Assembly: GCA_902651635.1 (NCBI GenBank)
Contig: CACRSC010000026.1
Span: forward strand, 52,953-116,952
Direction: 5' to 3'
Length of the DNA stretch: 64,000 nucleotides
Origin: Mastigamoeba balamuthi
Lineage: Eukaryota > Evosea > Mastigamoebida > Mastigamoebidae
Position 1 is the stretch's first letter, and every line of letters starts with the position of its first letter. A program made the position numbers and the translations under genes. This document shows, in pieces, positions 1-10,103 of this stretch. The notes below the pieces were generated by a model that saw only the letters and a list, made by a program, of their open reading frames with translations, was not told where the DNA came from and did not search any database.

Positions 1-130
1 GGTGGTGTGTTGGGGGGGGGGGGCGGTGCGTGTTGTGGGGCTTGGAGAGTATGTCCAGGGGCAGTTCTGGGAAGACTGGTTCCAGAACCGTGTCCTGCTC
101 TTGGTTCATCACTTTATCTTTGTATCTGCT
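1..130 (-). mobile_element. LINE 3' end fragment
   Basis: This stretch is clearly similar to positions 46,372-46,510, the 3' end of the LINE at 46,274-58,989, in the same orientation. Similarity fades at about 130. It probably continues to the left of the window. It is the 3' piece of an older copy whose upstream piece lies at 1,778-2,035. Confidence 0.75.
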
Positions 131-483
131 AGTGAGTAGGCTTTGGCCATACAGAAGGGGCACCTTGGATCACTCCAGTGTAGTCAGGTGCACAATGCTA
201 ATTCTTCCCATACTCTTCTTGGGGTCCCGAAGTGTGTGCTTTTATGGGTATGGTATGTGTCCATGAGGGCCTGGTGCCATCAGAGACCTCCCATGCATTG
301 TGCCTGCTTTCTGGTTTTTCGTGAAGGAGGGCCGGTGGGATCCTCTTGATGCCTGCTATCGATTCTTGAGTCTCACAGCAGTAGAGGCAGTGGTGTCGGG
401 CTATGTTGAACACTGTGGAAGTGATGCATGGGTTTGTATGATATCTTGATGGAAAGTTTGTTAACACGGTGTGCATGCGTGTT

Positions 484-1558
484 CCTCATCCAGGTGACCA
501 CCTTCCTCCAAAGGCACCTGTCTTTTGGAAGCTCTTTCCAAGTGAGTTGCTTGCATACATGTCCGACTTGCTCACGAGAGGGCTCAATGACCGCCGTGCT
601 GGGCCACAAGGGCACCGGGTTGAGATCTCTGTACAGAACGTCAGAGATCTTATCTGTCTCATCGTCCACATGGTGGGGCATGGCCCAAAGGTCGCCAGCA
701 AGCTCTCGATGTACCTGTGCACCTGCGAGGGCCACACATCACCGAGGATCAATGAGGAGCGCCAGCAGCATGTCACTGCCCAGTTTTTCCAACTGGACAA
801 GAGTCATCTCGCCAACCTCTTCTCAGTGTTGTACTTCCAGTTCTGAAACGTCTCAGGGCTTCTCTACCACAGAATCCGAGCGTACTCTCATTAAGCATCA
901 GCCAATCTGCCATTCGCTGTCGTCATCCTGTGTAAGCCAACCCCTCAGGGGGCCTCGTCTATCTCGTCTGTGCTATCTCCACTGCAGGTGGCCTGCCAAT
1001 CCCGTTGTTTCTCTCCAAACTTCCACAAGGGCAACAGTGGAAACAAGACACCCCTCACAATCCTTGAGCTGGTGTGCTCGTGGATTCGCCAGATGCAGCA
1101 GGATCGGTGGCTTCCAGACCCTGTCTGCCTCACTGCAGACATGGCATTTGGCAACCTCGAGATGCTTCAGAGGTACCACCTGCATCCTGTTCATCATGTC
1201 TGCGAAGAAGGCGGATACGAAGACTGTACTGGCAACACAGCTTGGCCATCTCAAGAGTCGTGCAGTTGCTCGAGGTTCAGTCATTCAGGGGGTGTTTTCG
1301 GACGTGGTGCCCATATACAACATGTCCACGTTCTTCAAGCCCATTAGTGTGCCCTGCCCCAAGGTTCTCACACCCTTGCTCTCAGTGGACACAGTGCGGA
1401 TCCTCACAGGCATTGAGCACGGTGACCTGTGTGCCATGGCAAAGAGGATGGGCCGATCAGTCTCGGGCTCCCACACAGCTGTGGTTAAGCGAATCGGGGT
1501 GACTATGAGACGAGAACCCACACTTGAAGAAGTGGGCCAGGCGGGCCCAAAATGCTGA
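484..1558 (+). pseudogene. decayed gene, possibly a piggyBac-like transposase
   Basis: Two coding blocks are visible. The first, about 490-827, reads FWKLFPSELLAYMSDLL and further on EISVQNVRDLICLIVHM. The second follows an acceptor (ctccactgcag) at about 988 and reads LELVCSWIRQMQQ, then CLTADMAFGNLEMLQRY. This order (an F..ELL... helix, then an acidic DxxF segment followed by a GxxR-rich stretch) recalls DDE_Tnp_1_7 (piggyBac) proteins. A frameshift near 1,200 separates the second block from a tail containing MSAKKADTK and SDVVPIYNMSTFF. It sits between two pieces of a LINE copy. No terminal repeats or TTAA duplication were found, so the family call is a guess. Confidence 0.35.
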
Positions 1559-1777
1559 CCACTCTGCAGAAGCTGTGGCAGCAGCTCTGTCACCAGCTGT
1601 GGACGAGGTGAAGTCTGGGGACGAGTCCCCACCTGCTGGGGCAGGGTCTGGGAACGATTCCTGGCCCTCTGTCACTGAGACAAGCCATTGCCATGTTTCC
1701 TGTGTCAGGGTCGTAGGATCCATATGTAGCTATTAGAAGCCAGTTTTGCCAGATGCCCACTATCATATTTGACGTGT

Positions 1778-2035
1778 AGTGTCCGTTTCTGGCATGAGAC
1801 TGTTTGGGGTTAAGGCATTAAGTCATTTCAGCACTTCCTGTGCTCGTTTGCTCCAAATGACATTGGCCATGTTTCGGAGCCCTAGACCTCCTTTCCTTGC
1901 CGTATACTTCGAGCTTCTGTGGTGTGTGAGCCAGTAGGACCATGTCGTCTGCATAAGCCAGTACCCCTCTTTTAGGGCCACGGATGTTCAGAGCGTCGGG
2001 GTGAGTCTCTATCTGGTACAGATGGGGGCTTATGG
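1778..2035 (-). mobile_element. LINE ORF2 fragment with internal deletion
   Basis: Two stretches match the RT-coding part of the LINE at 54-55 kb in the same orientation: 1,778-1,900 matches about 54,137-54,253, and 1,910-2,035 matches about 54,710-54,835. The intervening roughly 460 bases are missing here. The second stretch encodes the region around the YADDM catalytic motif. With 1-130 it belongs to one old, diverged LINE copy. Confidence 0.75.
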
Positions 2036-2450
2036 AGGATCAGAATTCTCATATCTCTCTGTCAACAAAATGGAATTGCAATTCAATTCTCAAACGAAAC
2101 TCTGGTCAGGGAGGTCGTTTAATGGGCACTGTAGCATTTATAAACAGTGCGAACCAATGCCTACTGCATCTGTTCAGCATCACCATATGAGCATACATAC
2201 GGCTCGAGGATGGTGGCAAGCCTGTTGCACAAGAAATCACCAAAAACCTCAAGCTTAACTTCAATTAAGGCAAGTAATTGTCGAAGGATACAGAAATCTG
2301 TGGCCCAATGCCTGGCGTGAGAAGAGAGAAGTAGAAACAGCTGAAATCCTCTTGCGTCACTTATCAGAAGCTGGAGTAAATTGTGACAATGAACTGAGAG
2401 GCGTGCACTCAGATACCTGACGAAACCTGCGAATCGAGCTGTACTTTTTT
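2036..2450. other. no recognisable gene
   Basis: AT-richer sequence with only short open frames in all six readings. No repeat ends or RNA gene recognised. Confidence 0.5.
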
Positions 2451-3994
2451 TTTGTGGAAGCCAAACATTGCACACACAATGCTGCTTTCCTGGTGCACCA
2501 AGTTCGGCCTTCAGACCACGGGACCTTTCCACGTTATTCCACGTCATCCCCACTCACAGCAGGACGGAGGTCTAACACCCAAAGTCCTAGCACGGTTTGA
2601 GCACCAACTGAAGGTGTTTCGTGTGCAATTTGGCACTGTTTGCACAAACAGTGGGCGTGGACTGCAGCAGAAGCGCCAAATCGAGGGAGGCGAGCATCTA
2701 TGTCCAACATGCTGGGCCCGGTCCAAGTTGGGCCTCACTGCCGACCTCGATGAGGTGTTCTACCGTCGCGACCCACTCGTCGGAACCCACACTCTTCCCT
2801 CAAAGTGCCCTCGAGCCACCGTTCAAACTGCCAAGGCTCAACCCCACTAGGACCCATTAGAGGTGGTGCTGAAGCATGCAGACATGCACGATCCAGGCCG
2901 CCTTCTCACTACGGCCCTCGAAACGGCTTATGCCTCTGCTGAAACCGTCTCTCAGCTCAAGGACAAGATTGTCTCTCTGGTTCGCCCCTGTTGCTGCTTC
3001 GAGACTGAGCACGAAATTGCAGGAGCGGAAGCTGTCCAAGGTCAAACAGGCTCTCGGTGAGCTCGTCCATTGTTGTGACAGATGGGACGCCCTTTCTGGG
3101 ATCGTTTTGCCCGTCTTGGAAGCACAGTGCATGGCGTGGCATGCAGGCCATCCTCAACAAGAGCCAGAGGACTGGAGTCAGACAATGACTCTGAGGACGA
3201 GAAGTCACTCTGTGACCACATGGTCCCTGTGCACAGTGTAGGGTCTGTGCTTGAGTTCCAGGAGGGCATCAACCAGCAGCTCGCAAAGTTCGAGCTCGTG
3301 GCTGCAGAGCTTGAGGGCAAGGCATTCGCCATGAGGCAGGTCCTTGACCGTGGGCTGCACAAGGACCCGTCCAGGCCCCACGAACGCCGCAGCTTTCCTC
3401 AACCCAATAAAGACATCTCAGAGAAAGTCTCCTCGACCTTCAAGGTTAGTACTTCATTGTTCTTTTCTCACACATCTGGCAGATGGTGGTTCTATTACAG
3501 GACCCCGCGTTTCTTCAATCCTGGATGACGTTCTGCTTGTACAGTGAGTGGGCGAGGTTTGCCAACAGTGTTCGTCTTCTTTGCATCTCCCAAGGTGGTC
3601 TCTTGGCCTGCATTGCCGAGGAGAAGCACAGGCGGGCTGGTTTGTTTGAATGCTGCAGACTGGACTGGCCCCAGAGCACTCCTAATGTGCACGTTTACCC
3701 TGAAAGGAAGGGCCTTGATACTTGCACTGACTGGGCCGAGCTGGTTGCTATTGGGTTTGGTATTATCCATGTTGGACTCTCCCAGAGCATCTTTCGTGGG
3801 TTGTTCGGACTCAAGTCATTGATGTGGGTTTCCGACATTGTCCTTGTGATGACTCAGGTGATCAAGAATGTCCTTCAGAGCTGGAACGTTGTCGAGCTCA
3901 ACATTGACCGGATCGAGGCCTGCCGTCCCTCAAACTTCCAGATTGGTGGAAAGCCCATCTGCGACCTCATCCTCTATGGGACATACTGAAGGAT

Positions 3995-5116
3995 ATCCTC
4001 TATAGAAAAATATGAGGTTATTCACACAATCTTGAATGACTCAGTGTATTTATTGTGAGGTTATTCACTAGTTTTTCAGAGAAAAATTGTGAGCTCCAAT
4101 GGCAATGTGAATTACATGCTCAAGCTGGTCATCAGACTCTGCAAAAGGACCGTGAAGGGAAGCCCAGGTATGCTTAATTTGTGCAAATGGAAGCTCGACC
4201 CTGGCTCTGATGTTTCTGAGGTTCTTGTTGAACTTCTTCTGCTCATTGGTCAAAACTGTCAATCCCTTAAGGGACTTTCCCTTGGGCTCGGGAGGTTCTG
4301 GATATGGAGTAATGACCTTTGGTTCCTTCCAGCTCTGCCCCTTTCTGAATGCACAGTCTCCACAGATAACATCTTTTGGGAAGGACTTCTGAAAGAATGG
4401 TTTGAGAAGTACAAGAGCATCTCCATCATAGACCTTAGGGCTGTAGCCATCTGACAGATACCTTACATTGGTTGCCCCATCACATAAAGAAAGAAAACGC
4501 AATCCTGGGGCATTCTCCTTATAGCTCCACTGTGGTCCCTTCTTTCCTTTCTGATTTTTGTTATATAGATAAAATTAGAATAGATTTTGTCTGTGAATAG
4601 TCTACAAACCTTCTTACCAGTATGAGTACAATCAACTGAATCAATAAGAAGTGTAATTCGAGGAAGTCCCTTTGGAATATTAAAATAGACTGCTGCCTCT
4701 CGTCGGGAAGTACTAGTTCCAACTTGAATCTGCATATCTGCCCATTCCCGCAGGCACCGACGAATCCGATGCTGGTTTTTCATGAAGGAGCCTGGAGCTG
4801 CAGGAAACCAGTGATGAACACGAGAGGACAACTGACAGTAACCAATCCCCGTGATGTCCTTGTACAGGGCAAGGACAGCAGTGCACATTGCTTGGTCTTT
4901 CACCTTGCACAGCTGCCACATGCCCACGTGCTTCTTGACCACCCAGGCTAGCATTGCTGTTAGGGTCGATTGCGGGATTGCACGCCCCAGACGGTGCAGG
5001 AGCGCCTTCTTTGAGATTGCATTGGCCTTTGGGCTTGTGTTCATTGAATAACCCTACTAAAAATAGAGAGATCATTCAAGATTGATTGAATAACCACATA
5101 TCTTTTTGTAGAGGAT
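3995..5116 (-). mobile_element. Harbinger/ISL2EU-type DNA transposon, 1.12 kb
   Basis: The ends form an inverted repeat of about 45 bp with a handful of mismatches; both begin ATCCTCTA and share GGTTATTCA and TCAATCTTGAATGA-like blocks. The element is flanked by AT on both sides (3,993-3,994 and 5,117-5,118), the 2-bp duplication known for ISL2EU elements. A single transposase gene fills the interior on the minus strand. The alternative of an 8-bp GGATATCC duplication was considered, but only the 2-bp reading keeps the frame of the interrupted gene. Confidence 0.8.
4068..5044 (-). CDS. DDE_Tnp_4 (Harbinger) transposase, frameshifted
   Basis: The protein starts MNTSPKANAISKKALL and carries an N-terminal helix-turn-helix-like region and then the RNase H-fold transposase core. 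The first catalytic Asp is in LLIDSVDCTHTG, the second in VICGDCAFRKGQ and the Glu in RARVELPFAQIKHTW, so all three acidic residues are present. The two halves (5,044-4,463 and 4,502-4,068) are in different frames and overlap, so one frameshift near 4,490 has inactivated this copy. Total length, about 330 residues, is close to a normal single-gene Harbinger transposase. The transposase would cut and join the element's inverted repeats. Confidence 0.85.
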
Positions 5117-6296
5117 ATCCCTCACTGGTATGTTCATGGAGGGCGTCACTTTTTGTTCCAGAAGCTCTTCTACTCGATGTACAAGCACACTCACATCACT
5201 AAGGCATGTTTGCCCACCTCCCATCCACTCCTCTCCCCTGTCTTTCTCATTTGCAGACACCTTGCAGATCCTGACATTGTCCGATCCAAACGGACATACT
5301 GCATGGGTTTCTCGGCTGTGGGACACTGAAGACGACATGTACATGGTCCGTGGCAAGGGCCTTGTGCAGATGCTCAGTGATTTCGGGGCACTGTTCCAGC
5401 AGAAGCATGGCTGGGCTCTGGTCATTGCTGTGGGACGTGGGTTTCTCAATTGCCTGACCAGTGAGTTTAGTGACGTCTGTTTCCTGTGGCCTTGCTTCCT
5501 TAACCCACGAGATCCTCATTTCCAGGAGGACGAGGTTCTCTACAACGCAGTCACCACTGTGGTTCAGTCTGTCATGGAAAGGAAGCACAAGCGCCAGAAG
5601 AACTGTAAGATCCTGGCCAACAAGGAGTGGGGCTATCTGGACCTGCTGGGAAGCTTCGTTTTCATTGCTTCTGCCCTGGACGATCTCAACAATTCCCCAG
5701 TGCAACAAGACGGGGCTGATGCTTCTGACCCTGTTCTGGGGAAGCCCGAGCAACTTGTCTTTCTCGGGGGTCCTGTGGTCTCTGCACAGAAACCCCCACT
5801 GCTCATTCACATTGCTGGAACCTCATTGGATGTTCCAGCAGATAAAGTCATGGAGAAGGACAAGAAGGCCCAAGTCCATGATCAGAAGGTCACACAGCAT
5901 CTTTTCCTTGGGGCAGACACTCGTGTGACAGCTGTTCCCGAGCTGGTGGCCTTGTGGACAACCAACCCAGTGGCTGTTCTCAACAGCTCCGAGACTGCAG
6001 CAGCTTCACCAGCAACGAGGTCACGGGGATTGAGAGAGAGGCATTCTATCACCTCTTCTCAAGCCCCTGCAGCATCCCAAGGCTCTGCCCTCGACCCAGT
6101 CACCACTCCTCATGAGCCAGACGATCCTGGAGAGCACTGGACAGTCATCTCCCAGAAGGTCATAAAGGGCAATGTCCCAGAGCTCGAGGAGCCAGCCATG
6201 CACAAGTACTTCATGCTCGTCCACAAGGTCCACGAGGTCTCAGTCCCCCGCAGGTACTTGAGTAAGTCCAAGGGCCCTGTCCAGTCCTGCCCATGA

Positions 6297-6626
6297 ATTT
6301 TTCAGCTCAAGGTGCAGCAGAGCTACAACAAGTGATGCCGAACCATTTGTGCGTTTCCAAGAAGGCTGGGTGCAGGTCCTCTGCTCTTGCCCCAATGGCC
6401 AGTGTGGCCATTGTGAACATGCAGCAGGCGATTTGTATGTAATCAACACAGCCTCAGTTTTTGGCTTCCTCCACTTTATCAGAAAAGTGACGTCACCCGT
6501 CTGAGTGCACACCTTGTTGTAAAAAGCTGACTTAAATTTGGACACTGGATTGAGTGACAGAGGACAGGGGCTTACCCCTTAAGTTGTGGACAATTGTTCG
6601 TTCCCGTGTTGTGAGTGTTCGAGTGA
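6297..6626. other. spacer / 3' flank of protease gene
   Basis: No coding signal. The first bases may be the end of the plus-strand unassigned gene; the rest is the downstream flank of the minus-strand protease gene. Confidence 0.4.
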
Positions 6627-9448
6627 CTAGAGAGAGAAAAACATGGCTGTGAGGCAGAGAAGTATCCACACAGAAGTTCCTCCTGCTCCGGGTGCATTAC
6701 TTGTCTGACCACCAAGATTGCCACTCGAAGAGCTCCATTGAGGCCTGTCTTCATGATGAGAGGTCTTGCTGCCGAGTTCCGAGGAACTACCCTCATACAC
6801 AGTGCTTTCACTGACAGAATTCACCGAGCAATCACCACCATCCCACGAGCACTCATTGGTGTTGCACTCTGTGGAACAGAGAGTGCGTGTTAATGAAGCC
6901 AATTGTTCGGCATTAGGTTGAACCAACGCACCCTTATCGCACTCGCTATCGTTGATCCATGAGCTCAGGCAGTATGGAGCACACCCAAGAAACAGGTGCT
7001 GGCAGTCGGGATAGTCGTAGCCACACTCCTTGTTCATACACTGCTCTTCACAGATGCTGTTGTTCCTGTGGATCGACGGGTAGCACCCTGGCGCACACAT
7101 CTCCATGCCAACACAATCGCCATAGTCAAAGGTGCACCCAGCCTGCATTTAGCTGAGTCAACGAGTGAAGTAGGTGAAAGTGCAGGAAGCACATTGAGAC
7201 AGGCTCTGTCGCAGGAATAATCGCCAATCCAATCAATATGGCATCGTTTTCCCGGGTCGCAGGTAAACAGATCACAGTCTTTCCGGTCCCATTCGCACTC
7301 CTGGTTGAAGCAGGCCATATCGCACATAAAGTTACCCAGCTGCGAAGACCTGCAGTCGACAGAGCAGAAGCCGTCTCCCGTGAGGCCCTCGCACATGCCC
7401 CCGTCGTAGTCGCATTGCGCCTGAAATCCAGTAAGGCAGTGCCAAAAATGGGATCTTCTTACATTATAGCAGGCGGGATCACACTTCTTGTCGTGCGCCA
7501 TGAGCACAGAGCAACGGGGAGCGCAGAACACGCAGTCTCCGTTGTCGAAGTTGCACTCGCTCTGGGTGACGAGCGGGGTGTCAGAAAGACCCGCGTGCCA
7601 AGTGGACTATCTATCGAGTTACCGTGTTGAAGTCGTGGTTGCACAAGCCGTTGCCAATCCACTGGCGGGGCTCGTCGCACTTGGCGAGTACCTTGCAGTC
7701 CCCGCCATCAAAGTTGCACTGCGACACGTTGCACTCGAGATTGCACCATTTGTTGCCCACGTCCGACTTGGCGCACTGCGGCGCGCAGCTCGTGTTGTCC
7801 ACTGCGCAGTCGCCGCCATCGAACTTGCACTTGGACTGCGGAGCTCCGAGGTCAGACGCCAACAGAAGAAAGCGAATGCGCATACAATGTTGCACTCGGG
7901 GTTGCACTCCTGGTTTTGGACCAGCGGGTCTGGGCACAAGGGGTCACAGAACTGTGACAGGCAGTCGCTTCCGTCGTAGTGGCAATTCTCCTGAGGTGTT
8001 TCAATGCCAGCCAGTCAGACAAAAAGGGGGTTTTATGCCGAGACGGACCGTGATGCAGCTCCGGTCACAGACTCCGTTGTCGATCATGCTCTTGTGGCAC
8101 TTGGTCGCACACATATCCCACTGCTTGCACCTGCCGTTGTCATTGGAGCACGATGGGGCGGAGCACTCGGGGTCGCAGACATCGTTGGCGAGCTTGTCCG
8201 CAGTGCACCCCGGACTGCACTGAGAGTTGTTGCAGTCGCCGCCGTCCCAGTTGCACTCCTCCGAGTAGCACTGAATGTTGCAGGCCTTGTTCCCGATGTT
8301 TCTGCGGCGGTGCAGTTGTTCAGCTTGCCGAATGATCAGCTATTGACCTCGTACTTTGTGGGGCAGTGGCACACATTGGCGCCGCTGTCGACGGCTGCCA
8401 TTGTGTCGTCGATCCACCGGCGGAATGAACTGACGCGAGTCATCACTACAGGCGCTTGCGGGCCTGCACACATGTAGCTGGCCCAGCTCGCAATACCGAT
8501 CTGAACAGCCTTTCCGTCCTTTGCAATGCTCAAGAGAGGGCCGCCACTGTCGCCCTGGCAGCTGTTCTTGCCACCCTCGGCGTATCCGGCGCATATTGCT
8601 GCACGAGGAGAACGAGCGGCGAATGAGAAACCTCAGCAAGCTACTGGTTTCGCACCTGTGTCAGGAATGGTCGCGGTGCCAGTGTATAGCTTGTTACACT
8701 GATCTCTGGAGATAATGGGCAACTTCACCTCCATCAGGTTGTAGGACGGGGGTCCTTTTGTGTAGGGGGCCCCCAAACCGATCGCCCACGCCTTCGACCC
8801 AGCCCTGCAGAACAGCGAGGTTACCTCTTTGTGGGCAAGTTTTCTTTTTTTCGCACGTCGGGTCGGCGGCATCACTGCGTGCCAATGTTGCGGTCTGAAC
8901 ACCAGTGATGGGGACTGCGAGTTTCAAGAGCGCCACGTCGTCTGGAAGGAGGAGTTGGAGAAATCTCCAAATTAGTCTGTGCAGGATTGCTAACGGTTGG
9001 CTCACTGATAACCAGGTCGCGGTCAAAGTCCGGGTGAACGTAGACACTAAAAACCTCCGCTGTCTTTGCTGTTTTCGGGTCTGTCGGGGTCAAAGTGGCG
9101 GAAGCGACCACACTGCCCGCGTGGAATGCCTGGGGCAGAAACCGAGGTCCTATCTCCACGCAGTGGGCCGCAGTCAGCACCCACGAGGGCGCGATGAGGG
9201 AGCCACCGCAGAAGATGCTAGTCTTGTTTGGCGACATCTCTTTCAGCAGTGCTGCATGGGAAAAAAAGGTCACAACAGTAAGTCGTTGTGTGAGTTGTGG
9301 CTGAGGTGGAGCTATGCAGCGTGCAAGTCATCCAGGGGTACTTGGCAGCAGACCCCACAGCGTCGCCATTGACGATGCGGGTCGTGCGCGTGGGTTCGTT
9401 CTGCGCTAGCACCACGCAGGCGATGGTGGCGAGGATGAGAATAACCAT
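6627..9448 (-). CDS. secreted trypsin-like serine protease with 11 LNR (Notch) modules
   Basis: The start [16 protein letters not shown] is a signal peptide. TTRIVNGD is a zymogen activation site (cut before IVNG). The catalytic His lies in LTAAHC (about 9,160), Asp in DDVALLKL (about 8,925) and Ser in CQGDSGGP (about 8,555), all present. Two pocket residues are unusual: the residue six before the Ser is Asn instead of the trypsin Asp ([10 protein letters not shown]), and the SWG motif reads SWA, so specificity is probably not Arg/Lys. After the protease domain come 11 Lin-12/Notch repeats (Cys-rich, ending DGGDC or similar) from 8,310 to 6,830. Several LNRs are split by an intron at the same point, after an (E/A)CN or ACYN motif. 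The C-terminus has a Ser/Gly-rich stalk and the hydrophobic tail [15 protein letters not shown], suggesting a GPI or membrane anchor. Many short introns; the borders of exon 1 are not fully resolved. Confidence 0.85.
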
Positions 9449-10103
9449 GCCTGAGATTGTTGCAATGGGTAATGCTATGCTATCACGATATTCCTACCCC
9501 AGGATAATACTCGCCTCTGCAGTTCACAATGGGATACTTGCACTGAAAATACCGATAAGTGTTGCGTTTTGATGCGGTTGAGGTGCACTGAGCCAAATCG
9601 GGTTCGAACCAGAAATACTCCAAAAACGTACTCATTCTCCTCCGTATGACACAATGGAATTGAGCTTCCAGTGTAGTCAGGTGAAATGTAAAAAGCGCAT
9701 ACACGCAGATTTCAAGCACATCTACTCCGTAGTGCACGTATTTCCATCCTGTGTACCGATTTCTTTTCCGGAGGTAGGATTACGTTGTGCGTTTGTATCT
9801 CAAAACCAAAGAAGGGGTAGGTATGTTTATTCCTTTATAAACAGTATCGAAGATTGAGCCAAAGAGGCCCGCGGCCCTGCTAAGAAACCGATCCCGGGTG
9901 GGCCCCTGAAGTAGGTGAGCCACCGCCGCGGTTGGGGCAGGTGACCTCACCCAGAGAGAGTGAGAGTACTGTATGTGTCTTGGACAGGTTGCAACTTACT
10001 GTCCAGGTTTGAAAACCACCCTCTTTGCAGTAGTAACTTGCTTCGGTGGTTCTTGTAGGGAATTGCGTTGCCACAAGAATGTGCTGCGGTCCCGTAGGAG
10101 CTC
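9449..10103. other. intergenic, upstream of the protease gene
   Basis: No protein-like frame. It should contain the promoter of the protease gene (start 9,448) and the 3' end of the next gene. No TATA box or other site is convincing. Confidence 0.5.

Larger units (their letters stand above)
2560..6296 (+). pseudogene. unassigned multi-exon gene interrupted by a Harbinger element
   Basis: Several protein-like blocks follow each other on the plus strand. They are 2,570-2,850, 3,080-3,440 (ending at a donor near 3,444, acceptor near 3,500), 3,500-3,989, 5,119-5,200, 5,255-5,460 and 5,526-6,296. Joints with GT...AG borders are seen at about 3,444-3,500 and 5,460-5,525. The block ending ICDLILYGTY is split from the block RIPHWYVHGG by the transposon at 3,995-5,116. 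Taking out the transposon with one AT duplication puts both blocks in the same frame, with one stop codon at the edge. The last block is hydrophilic, with an acidic and Pro-rich tail. I recognise no domain. It may itself belong to a mobile element, since piggyBac-like and LINE debris lie next to it. Confidence 0.45.

Noticed and set aside
130-1778. Insertion of the piggyBac-like gene into the LINE copy at the window start
   Set aside because: The two LINE pieces flank it, but the LINE there has other deletions and no target duplication or TTAA was found, so insertion cannot be shown.
9596-9620. tRNA B-box-like GGTTCGAACC
   Set aside because: The flanks do not form a T-stem and no A-box or acceptor stem is found at the right distance; the decamer is simply a palindrome.
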